5,067 nucleotides of DNA. It comes from Nitrospiraceae bacterium (GTDB lineage Bacteria; Nitrospirota; Nitrospiria; Nitrospirales; Nitrospiraceae). This document shows positions 1-4,605 of this stretch, piece by piece. How positions within the stretch are numbered: position 1 is the first letter of the stretch; each line of letters begins with the position of its first letter. The notes under the pieces were generated by a model. The model was not told where the DNA came from and ran no database searches. It saw nothing but the letters and a program-made list of their open reading frames with translations. The stretch is from assembly GCA_011391455.1 (NCBI GenBank), contig JAABQN010000159.1, positions 1 through 5,067 on the forward strand, read 5' to 3'. Both the position numbers and the translations under genes were made by a program.

Positions 1-926
1 TTCTTAATGAGATCGCGGGTCGCCAGGTATTCCTTGTTGCCAGGCTCCGCAGCCAACGCCTTCTCGATGGAGGCCATCGCATCGGCATTCTTTTCAGCAC
101 CCATGGCGACTAATGCCTGAATGAACGCATCGCGGCCTGATTGCATGGCTTCATCGGAAACTGCCTGCGCCGACTTCGCGCAACGGAATCCCAGGCCGAC
201 CCCATAGGAGTTATTCTCCGGCTGATTCCAGAACCGATGACTCGTATGGAGGGAAGTTTCCGGCGCGAGCCAGGAACCACCGCGCAACACCCTGACCGGG
301 CCTTGATTGGCAAAGTTGTAGCCCTTCTCGGCGCCAGGTGGATTCAAGGCAGGGCTCTCCTTATAGTATTTCAGGTCATACCAATCCTGGACCCATTCGA
401 AGACATTCCCGGCCATGTTGTAGGCCCCAAACCCGCTGACCCCTTCTGGATAGGAATCGACGGGGGTCGTCCGGCCAATGTTCTGGCCATAGTTGGCTTT
501 CTTCTGGTCGAGTGTATGGCCCCAAGGATAATGGTTGTCGCCTTGCGGACCTTTGGCCGCACGCTCCCATTCCGCTTCCGTCGGAAGCCGCTTACCTTCC
601 CACGTACAGAACGCGCTCGCGTCATTCCAACTCACACCGACCACCGGATGATTGGCTTTGCTGAGTCGAGGATCGTCCCAATAGGCCGGCGCCGGGTGAC
701 CGGTGGCCTTCATAAACTCTTTGAACCGTGCGTTCGACGCTTCAAATTTGTCGATCTGATAGGCATCGAGCACGACCTGGTGTTTGGCTTCATCTGAATG
801 TTCGTTGCTCCCCATGGTGAACTCGCCCTTTGGGATCAGCACCATGTCCGCCGCTGTAGCGACGGAGATGGCTCCCGCCATCAATGCCACCCCCAATCCG
901 ACCTGAAGCACCCCGTGACTCCGCAT
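1..926 (-). CDS. Exported SUMF1/FGE-like domain protein, 3' end off window
   Basis: The protein belongs to the SUMF1 (formylglycine-generating enzyme, C-type-lectin-like fold) family. The window holds 308 codons; the C-terminus is beyond the left edge. The ATG at 926 has a strong AAGGAGG 6 bp upstream. Residues 1-26 look like a Sec signal peptide with an ATAA/D cleavage zone, so the protein should be periplasmic or outside the cell. Family marks follow in order: IPKGEFTMGS (31-40), HPVVGVSWNDASAFCTW (93-109), GKRLPTEAEWERA (111-123), YNMAGNVFEWVQDWY (169-183), VRVLRGGSW (211-219) and GLGFRCA (244-250). Residues 255-308 form a helical, TPR-like extension. The two redox/copper cysteines of true FGE (human C336 and C341) have no counterpart: the aligned stretch around 221-231 contains no cysteine. 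Sulfatase activation is therefore unlikely, and a structural, ligand-binding or different oxygenase role is possible. The gene is the last visible one of a possible operon, 81 bp after the zinc-ribbon gene. Confidence 0.88.
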   Translation of the reverse strand, partial: MRSHGVLQVGLGVALMAGAISVATAADMVLIPKGEFTMGSNEHSDEAKHQVVLDAYQIDKFEASNARFKEFMKATGHPAPAYWDDPRLSKANHPVVGVSWNDASAFCTWEGKRLPTEAEWERAAKGPQGDNHYPWGHTLDQKKANYGQNIGRTTPVDSYPEGVSGFGAYNMAGNVFEWVQDWYDLKYYKESPALNPPGAEKGYNFANQGPVRVLRGGSWLAPETSLHTSHRFWNQPENNSYGVGLGFRCAKSAQAVSDEAMQSGRDAFIQALVAMGAEKNADAMASIEKALAAEPGNKEYLATRDLIK

Positions 927-1007
927 AAGAAACCTCCTTGGTTTTGGAACACCAGGACTCCCCCTGGCGCTGCATGCATGCTAGTCAATCGTTCCCCAAA
1001 AAACAAT

Positions 1008-1280
1008 TCAAATACTGTGCAGCTTTGCCGGATGAGCCTTCATCGGCTCTTGCCGGGCTCCTCGATTACGCAGGATGACGGGATCGACAACCTCGCCACA
1101 TTGCACACAGCGTTTCGCGGCAAATTTCGACTCACCGACGTTGTTTAGTAAGTCCAGGTAGGAGTCGTTCACCATGAATCCACCGCATCTGGTGCAGGCC
1201 CATTCATGGTGGGCTGCAGGAGAGACCGTGTGATTCGCAAGCTGTTCGTTTTTCGTTTTCTCCTTGAAAGCTGTTGCCAT
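1008..1280 (-). CDS. Small zinc-ribbon-like protein with two CxxC pairs
   Basis: A 90-aa soluble protein of unknown function. Two knuckles, C29-T-R-C32-G-G and C58-V-Q-C61-G-E, are separated by about 25 residues, the layout of a treble-clef or zinc-ribbon Zn(II) site. The second runs into a conserved-looking GEVVDPVILRNR stretch (62-73). The N-terminal ~20 residues (AFKEKTKNEQLANHTV) resemble the N-terminus of the upstream gene at 1612, although the rest is unrelated. I chose the ATG at 1280 because TGAGG lies 5 bp upstream and because it aligns with the start of the upstream gene; an in-frame start at 1316 would overlap that gene. The gap to the upstream stop is 26 bp, so co-transcription is likely. 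Possible roles are a nucleic-acid-binding or adaptor protein, or a metal sensor. The function is not recognisable from sequence. Confidence 0.75.
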   Translation of the reverse strand: MATAFKEKTKNEQLANHTVSPAAHHEWACTRCGGFMVNDSYLDLLNNVGESKFAAKRCVQCGEVVDPVILRNRGARQEPMKAHPAKLHSI

Positions 1281-1293
1281 GATTGCCTCACTA

Positions 1294-1316
1294 GGTTTTA
1301 TGTTTACTATTTGCAA
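1294..1316 (-). promoter_or_regulatory. Degenerate third copy of the operator-like leader motif
   Basis: On the minus strand this stretch reads TTGCAAATAGTAAACATAAA, similar to the TGCAAACATTGAACACATAA motif ahead of the 1612 gene. It lies at the same distance from its start codon. It overlaps the stop codon of the winged-helix gene. It may be a weakened regulator site, or simply leader sequence kept after a duplication. Confidence 0.35.
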
Positions 1317-1612
1317 TATGGGGGGCTGATAACCTTAGTGAACCCGCTCGCCCTACCGACCGACACGCGGTACTCTGAGGGGTAAGGGGCGGTCAACGAG
1401 ACTTTTCCCGTCCGGCTGAGACGGTCCACTGACAAGAAGGCTTGCCCCCACCCGATGCCCGCCAACATGGTGAGACCTTCTATTGTTTGTGCCCCTTTCC
1501 GCCTAAGCAGCAGAAGCACTTTTCGATCAAGTGATTGTGAATTGGAAGGCTGTGTGACTGCTTGATTCCCGATCTGCTCAGCTCTCGTTTCCTCCGCGAA
1601 TGCTCTTACCAT
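1307..1612 (-). CDS. Small winged-helix-like putative DNA-binding protein
   Basis: A 101-aa protein. Residues ~29-85 (LDRKVLLLLRRKGAQTIEGL, then LAGIGWGQAFLSVDRLSRTG, then KVSLTAPYPSEYRVSV) read as a winged helix: helix 1, a turn, a recognition helix ending in LDRLSRxGKV-like residues, and a short beta wing ending in YRV. That suggests a small transcription regulator of MarR/ArsR-like fold, without a recognised family name. The ATG at 1612 is preferred over the ATG at 1624 because GGAGG sits 5 bp before it, whereas the upstream ATG would overlap the ribosome site. This is the first gene of the leftward operon and is divergent from the CarH-like gene, with a 138-bp intergenic region. Its N-terminal ~20 residues resemble those of the following gene. 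It may be a downstream effector of the B12/light regulator. That role is inferred from position only. Confidence 0.72.
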   Translation of the reverse strand: MVRAFAEETRAEQIGNQAVTQPSNSQSLDRKVLLLLRRKGAQTIEGLTMLAGIGWGQAFLSVDRLSRTGKVSLTAPYPSEYRVSVGRASGFTKVISPPYCK

Positions 1613-1632
1613 GATTACCTCCATGAATTATG

Positions 1633-1645
1633 TGTTCAATGTTTG
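1633..1645. repeat. Left arm of 13-bp inverted repeat, operator candidate
   Basis: TGTTCAATGTTTG is the exact reverse complement of 1714-1726. Allowing one inserted base, the similarity extends to about 19 bp (1627-1645 against 1714-1733, through CATAAT). This arm lies in the leader of the leftward operon, just downstream of its predicted start. Together with the right arm it marks both divergent promoters, as expected for a shared regulator site. Confidence 0.6.
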
Positions 1646-1661
1646 CATCATGTATGTCTAC

Positions 1662-1690
1662 CGTATAAACCATTCTGTCCAATGTGTCAA
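1662..1690 (-). promoter_or_regulatory. Putative sigma70 promoter of the leftward operon
   Basis: On the minus strand a perfect -35 TTGACA (1690-1685) is followed after 17 bp by TATACG (1667-1662), a 4-of-6 match to the -10 box. Transcription would start near 1655, giving a leader of about 43 nt that contains one arm of the 13-bp inverted repeat and the GGAGG of the 1612 gene. Confidence 0.5.
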
Positions 1691-1709
1691 GTGTTAATGT
1701 AAATAATAT

Positions 1710-1738
1710 TTGACAAACATTGAACATCATAATACAAT
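1710..1738 (+). promoter_or_regulatory. Strong sigma70 promoter of the CarH-like gene
   Basis: A perfect -35 TTGACA (1710-1715), an optimal 17-bp spacer and a -10 TACAAT (1733-1738; 5 of 6). Predicted transcription start is near 1745, only about 6 nt before the ATG at 1751. No Shine-Dalgarno sequence is seen, so the transcript would be nearly leaderless. The spacer and -35 box overlap the operator-like repeat, which suggests autoregulation. Confidence 0.65.
1714..1726. repeat. Right arm of 13-bp inverted repeat, operator candidate
   Basis: CAAACATTGAACA overlaps the end of the carH -35 box and the spacer, where a bound repressor would block RNA polymerase. The surrounding 1709-1730 also splits into two tandem 11-mers, TTTGACAAACA and TTGAACATCAT. 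Each has T at position 2 and ACA at positions 5-7, which resembles the 11-bp direct-repeat pattern I recall for Thermus CarH operators. Confidence 0.55.
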
Positions 1739-1750
1739 AAAGTCATAAAT

Positions 1751-2671
1751 ATGAATAATCATAGAATTCATAGAGTTGCAAAACTTACCGGCCTCTCGAA
1801 GGATGTGATTCGCGTCTGGGAGCGGCGATATGGGCTTGTCAAACCTTCACGGAGCTCCAATCGCTATCGCGAATATAGCGACGAAGAGGTGGCACTCCTC
1901 CGCTTTGTGAAGGCGCAGATGGAGCAAGGGGCCACGATCGGTGCACTCGCCGTGGAGGGACATGATGCGCTTGTCGCACGCATGCGTATTGCGGCTCCAG
2001 TTTCTGCAGAGGAGCAGAAACCGCATGAGCGCCTGCTAGATGATTTGGTGGGATCGCTTGATCCGCTCGATAAGGCGGGATTCGAACGCCGACTGAACGG
2101 CGCCGTGGCCGTCATTCCGTTTGAAGAAGCTGTCCAGCGGATTTTGCTCCCACTGCAACAACGAGTCGGCGAGCTGTGGCACCGAGATCAATTGAATACT
2201 GCCGTTGAACATTATGTGACGAAGATCGTCCAACAGAAGTTGTTTTCGGTCATGAATCAACTTTCGGTGAATGAATTCGGTCCACGGATCTTGATCGCCT
2301 GCCCGGAAGGTGAAACCCATGAGATCGGGGCCCAAGCCGTGGCCTACATCGCCGCGATCAAAGGGTGCCATGTGTATTATCTCGGGCCGAACCTTCCCAA
2401 CTCAGACCTCCTTACATTTTGCGAGACGATCAAGCCCGACCTCGTGCTGCTCTCGCTCACCGAGGTAAGGCCCGAGGCCATGGCGCTCCAACAACTCAAG
2501 GAGCTTGAGCTGTTGGCCACCCGCTGGTCTGTGGCAGTCGGTGGCCAAGGCGCCCGTGCTATTGGAGATCGCCTTCGTGATACCACAATCGAATTGCTCG
2601 ACGATCTCACCGCGCTCCACAGCCGCCTGACGATTCTTCTTGCCACCCACACGCACGTCGCGCGCTCCTAA
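1751..2671 (+). CDS. carH: CarH/LitR-type MerR-family B12-dependent photoreceptor repressor
   Basis: A 306-aa transcription regulator, close in length to characterised CarH proteins (about 285-300 aa). Residues 4-70 are a MerR winged helix (VAKLTGLSKDVIRVWERRYG, then NRYREYSDEEVALLRFVKAQ). Residues ~92-170 form the helical cap that covers the upper face of cobalamin, and ~178-300 the Rossmann-like B12-binding domain. The CarH signature is complete: W143-H144 followed at the expected spacing by E153-H154, and the lower Co ligand H190 in PEGETHEIG (185-193). In CarH, adenosylcobalamin drives tetramerisation and DNA binding in the dark; light breaks the Co-C bond, H132 (H144 here) ligates Co, and the tetramer falls apart. 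That chemistry is known for the family and inferred here. The start at 1751 is set by the promoter ending 12 bp upstream; no Shine-Dalgarno is visible. It is divergent from the small-protein/SUMF1 operon, its likely target. Codons 34-59 recur exactly at 4991-5067. Confidence 0.9.
   Translation: MNNHRIHRVAKLTGLSKDVIRVWERRYGLVKPSRSSNRYREYSDEEVALLRFVKAQMEQGATIGALAVEGHDALVARMRIAAPVSAEEQKPHERLLDDLVGSLDPLDKAGFERRLNGAVAVIPFEEAVQRILLPLQQRVGELWHRDQLNTAVEHYVTKIVQQKLFSVMNQLSVNEFGPRILIACPEGETHEIGAQAVAYIAAIKGCHVYYLGPNLPNSDLLTFCETIKPDLVLLSLTEVRPEAMALQQLKELELLATRWSVAVGGQGARAIGDRLRDTTIELLDDLTALHSRLTILLATHTHVARS
1851..1927 (+). repeat. 77-bp exact direct repeat, first copy, inside carH
   Basis: Identical base for base to 4991-5067. 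It covers carH codons 34 (second base) to 59, the end of the MerR helix-turn-helix. The left flanks differ from the first base outward (AAACCTTCAC here, CTCCTCATTT at the other copy). Confidence 0.97.
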
Positions 2672-2715
2672 TACAGAACGAACGTAGCCGCACGATACGT
2701 GCCGGTCATCCACAA

Positions 2716-2732
2716 AGGTCACAGGTTGACCT
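2716..2732. repeat. Perfect 6-bp inverted repeat 45 bp after carH
   Basis: AGGTCA, 5-nt loop CAGGT, TGACCT. It could help end or stabilise the carH mRNA, but lacks a following T tract, so I do not call it a terminator. Confidence 0.4.
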
Positions 2733-2781
2733 CCTGATCTGACACAAACTCCGCTTTCAACACTCTGACAGGATTCGGAGA

Positions 2782-2817
2782 CAGGGCTCTCCCTGGCCTT
2801 TGGGGACTCATAAGTCC
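2782..2817. repeat. Two adjacent short hairpins
   Basis: CAGGG-CTCT-CCCTG (2782-2795) and GGACT-CATA-AGTCC (2804-2817). Each has a perfect 5-bp stem and a tetraloop-sized loop. They are symmetrical, so they could act on either transcript in the convergent gap. No T run follows. Chance occurrence is possible. Confidence 0.3.
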
Positions 2818-2891
2818 TGAGACTCCGTATTTCTAATTTCGTAAGGAGAAGACGACTGGCGAGGAAGCAGCCCGCAAAAGGCCGCGAAATG

Positions 2892-2946
2892 GGTCCTGGT
2901 ACTATTGCCCCTTTCCCTTTATGCGAGCGAAGGGTGAGTCAGGACC
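2892..2946. repeat. 55-nt nested inverted repeat
   Basis: Outer arms GGTCCTG (2892-2898) and CAGGACC (2940-2946) pair perfectly. Inside them CCCTT (2915-2919) pairs with AAGGG (2930-2934). The nested layout could fold as a single stem with an internal loop. It may be part of the IS relic or a terminator-like structure. No T tract is present on either side. Confidence 0.35.
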
Positions 2947-3003
2947 TTCGACTTAGAGTGAGCGGTTCGCTTCTTCCGATGTGATGCCAATTGGAGACGA
3001 CAC

Positions 3004-3093
3004 GCGCGAGGATCGGGCCACCGTCACCCCGCGTTTATGGATCAGCTGCACCGCCTCTAGCTTGGACTCTCACGTAAACTTGCGTTGCTCCAT
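3004..3093 (-). pseudogene. Relic of an IS3-family OrfA transposase N-terminus
   Basis: Starting from the ATG at 3093, preceded by GGAGGTGG (3096-3103), the minus strand reads MEQRKFT, a TGA stop (3072-3070), then ESKLEAVQLIHKRGVTVA. With the stop read as R (CGA changed to TGA by one transition) this matches the start of IS3/IS911-type OrfA proteins, which I know as MEQRKFTREFKLEAV followed by IxxRGVSVAQASR. Similarity fades after about codon 30; the frame stays open to a TAA at 2955-2953 but no longer looks like transposase. OrfA of these elements is the helix-turn-helix DNA-binding half of the transposase; OrfB, with the DDE catalytic site, is absent. The element is dead: one nonsense codon and nearly all of its coding sequence lost. 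It lies 15 bp after the tri-heme cytochrome stop, so insertion may have altered that gene's 3' end. Confidence 0.65.
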
Positions 3094-3108
3094 GACCCAC
3101 CTCCAGTT

Positions 3109-3495
3109 TCATTCGTCCACCTCACTTGGCGTCTTTGAAACCGGCAGTACCCCGGTCGTAATTTCGGCCAGCATCCCTCGATGTTCCGTATGGCAGGCCA
3201 CGCATGTTTTCCGCTGGTCGATCACCCTCAGGTGATGGTCGCGGACAGTCGGTTCAGAGCGAGCGGCAAAGTCCTCTTTATAATGACAGGCCTGGCACTT
3301 GACCGAGCTCGGGCCTTGGAAGGGCTCGTGACAATGGACACAGCGCGCCACGCTTGCGTGATACTGGCTCAAGTCTCCGGGAGCCCAGAACGCTTCCGGA
3401 AATAGGATCGATTCCCAGCCCACCCACGCGAGAAGGACGACGGTCGCCACTGCGACAATCGGAACGACCGCGCGAGGAAGAGGCACATAGTTCAT
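3109..3495 (-). CDS. Membrane-anchored tri-heme c-type cytochrome
   Basis: A 128-aa protein with one N-terminal transmembrane anchor (about residues 9-27, VVPIVAVATVVLLAWVGW) and three CxxCH heme c sites: C52-VH-CH56, C67-QA-CH71 and C98-VA-CH102. Further histidines (H46, H87, H88, H105) are available as sixth ligands, as in class III (c3/c7-like) low-potential cytochromes. The heme domain should face the periplasm. The start overlaps the cytochrome b stop by 4 bp (ATGA, 3495-3492), so translation is coupled and the two proteins probably form one complex, with electrons passing from the b hemes to these c hemes or back. The tail after the last heme (about 103-128) is not cytochrome-like. Its final ~14 residues and the following bases may derive from the adjoining IS relic. 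The physiological partner is not visible in the window. Confidence 0.88.
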   Translation of the reverse strand: MNYVPLPRAVVPIVAVATVVLLAWVGWESILFPEAFWAPGDLSQYHASVARCVHCHEPFQGPSSVKCQACHYKEDFAARSEPTVRDHHLRVIDQRKTCVACHTEHRGMLAEITTGVLPVSKTPSEVDE

Positions 3496-4088
3496 GGGCT
3501 ATACAGCCCCCCGAAATACAGTGCCCCGATGACATGTAGGGCCACCAGCGCAATAAACAGGAGCGTCATAGGAGCATGAATCATTTGCCATACCCGAAAC
3601 ATTTTCTCTCGTGCGGCTGTATCGAGCAGACCTGTTTCAACCTCCTCAGGACTGACACTTTGCCTCTCGAGTTCGTGCCGCTTCGTATAGAGCGTTTGAA
3701 ACGCCAGATAATGCACGTGCTGTCCGATAAGTCCACTCAACGCGACGATGCCCATGGCCACCATCGCGAGAATCGGTACTACGGCATGCATATGGAGGAC
3801 GCCCGCATGAAGTATGATGATCAGGGGGCCAACCACTCCCGCCACCATATGGATCTGTAGCCATCTATGTGGCCATCGGCGATTCTGATGGGTCCGCTTC
3901 CGGATGGGGTACCCGAACACTAACAGGATGACGGCGAGGCCGATCCATCCGGTGACTTGACCCTGTGGGGTGCGGCCAAAAGACAGGATTGTTATGGGAG
4001 TCAAGATTGCTTCGAAGAGGAGCACTCCCACAACTGCAAACAGTGTAAGCCCGCCCACGATGAGAAGCCGAAGGAACACGGGGTTCAT
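3492..4088 (-). CDS. Five-helix di-heme b-type cytochrome membrane protein
   Basis: A 198-aa integral membrane protein with helices at roughly 5-30, 46-62, 77-98, 103-124 and 170-196, and a charged loop at 127-168. Two helices each carry a pair of histidines 14 residues apart: H80 and H94 in LQIHMVAGVVGPLIIILHAG, and H171 and H185 in MIHAPMTLLFIALVALHVIG. The H-x13-H spacing on two helices is how cytochrome b of bc complexes and ferric-reductase-type proteins hold two stacked b hemes across the membrane, so H80/H171 and H94/H185 are the likely ligand pairs. Additional H99, H101, H124 and H126 lie near the membrane faces. AGAGG at 4102-4098 supports the ATG at 4088, which overlaps the upstream stop by 4 bp (ATGA). 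Together with the following tri-heme cytochrome it probably moves electrons between quinones and the periplasm. The exact family name is uncertain. Confidence 0.87.
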   Translation of the reverse strand: MNPVFLRLLIVGGLTLFAVVGVLLFEAILTPITILSFGRTPQGQVTGWIGLAVILLVFGYPIRKRTHQNRRWPHRWLQIHMVAGVVGPLIIILHAGVLHMHAVVPILAMVAMGIVALSGLIGQHVHYLAFQTLYTKRHELERQSVSPEEVETGLLDTAAREKMFRVWQMIHAPMTLLFIALVALHVIGALYFGGLYSP

Positions 4089-4585
4089 GTTTCGGAACCT
4101 CTTGCTTTTTCGGCGGCGGCCACATGGCCCTCGCAGGACTCCTCAACAGTCGTTGGCCAACTATTCTGTTCCTCCCAGGATCCTCGTCTGGCTCCCTGCT
4201 GCTTCAGCAAGCATTCCGCAGCAGCCAGGAGATCCTGCACGTGACGATCTGATTTCGCACCGAAATGGGCACGATCGAAGGTCGGGATCTGGAGAAGGAC
4301 CTTGGCTCGGGTCCACCGCTTGGGCGAGGACATCGCACAATAAGCGGGCGGATCAGGGTGTTCGTAGCGCTTGAGCGGGTCTAACGATTGGAGGAACAGG
4401 CCGCAGAGACCATGAAGGTTTCCCATAGGTTCATGATGCTCCGAATCATCACCAATGGGTAAGTGGCGATAATCTTGAAAGGCGGCATAGATGTTACGTT
4501 GGAGCCCGACTTCAATGATGCTGTCCATCCCGTCCTTGACGTAGAAGGGGTCATGATCGAAGCAGACCCTTCGTTGGACGATCAT
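4085..4585 (-). CDS. Uncharacterised soluble protein, first gene of cytochrome operon
   Basis: A 166-aa protein I do not recognise. It has no signal peptide and no membrane segment, so it should be cytoplasmic. It contains five cysteines (8, 61, 83, 125, 151) and many histidines, including HH at 50-51 and the stretch MGNLHGLCG (54-62), but no CxxCH, so it is not a c-type cytochrome. The cysteines are spread singly rather than in CxxC pairs. Its stop overlaps the cytochrome b start by 4 bp, so its output is tied to that of the cytochromes. Assembly, maturation or regulatory subunit are the natural guesses. Start choice: the ATG at 4585 is 12 nt from AAAGGAGG (4605-4598), a bit far; an in-frame TTG at 4594 (169 aa) is only 3 nt from it, too close. 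I prefer the ATG but not strongly. Confidence 0.7.
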   Translation of the reverse strand: MIVQRRVCFDHDPFYVKDGMDSIIEVGLQRNIYAAFQDYRHLPIGDDSEHHEPMGNLHGLCGLFLQSLDPLKRYEHPDPPAYCAMSSPKRWTRAKVLLQIPTFDRAHFGAKSDRHVQDLLAAAECLLKQQGARRGSWEEQNSWPTTVEESCEGHVAAAEKARGSET

Positions 4586-4597
4586 AGCGTGCAAAGT

Positions 4598-4605
4598 CCT
4601 CCTTT
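4598..4605 (-). promoter_or_regulatory. Strong Shine-Dalgarno of the cytochrome operon
   Basis: AAAGGAGG on the minus strand. Its spacing is awkward for both candidate starts (3 nt to TTG, 12 nt to ATG), so it shows that translation begins here but does not settle which codon is used. I found no convincing -35/-10 pair upstream. Confidence 0.6.

Larger units (their letters stand above)
2672..3003. other. Gene-poor stretch with small inverted repeats
   Basis: No open frame here has a ribosome site, a domain or an upstream promoter that I can support. It holds the hairpins listed separately and probably marks where the carH transcript and the leftward cytochrome transcript converge. I see no GC-rich stem followed by a T run for either direction. 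The right half (about 2898-3003) may be the decayed interior of the insertion sequence whose OrfA start lies at 3093. Confidence 0.5.

Noticed and set aside
141..797. 218-codon open frame on the plus strand
   Set aside because: It lies wholly opposite the SUMF1-like gene, whose motifs are unmistakable. It has no ribosome site and no recognisable domain.
952..967. CCAGG/CCTGG inverted repeat between the zinc-ribbon and SUMF1-like genes
   Set aside because: Only a 5-bp stem with a 6-nt loop and no T tract on the minus strand; not enough for a terminator.
972..981. GCATGCATGC palindrome upstream of the SUMF1-like gene
   Set aside because: A simple 10-bp self-complementary string not repeated elsewhere in the window; no basis to call it a binding site.
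798..1148. 116-codon plus-strand frame
   Set aside because: Overlaps the start of the SUMF1-like gene and most of the zinc-ribbon gene in antisense, with no domain or ribosome site.
2981..3235. 84-codon plus-strand frame
   Set aside because: Antisense to the transposase relic and the tri-heme cytochrome; composition and lack of motifs point to chance.
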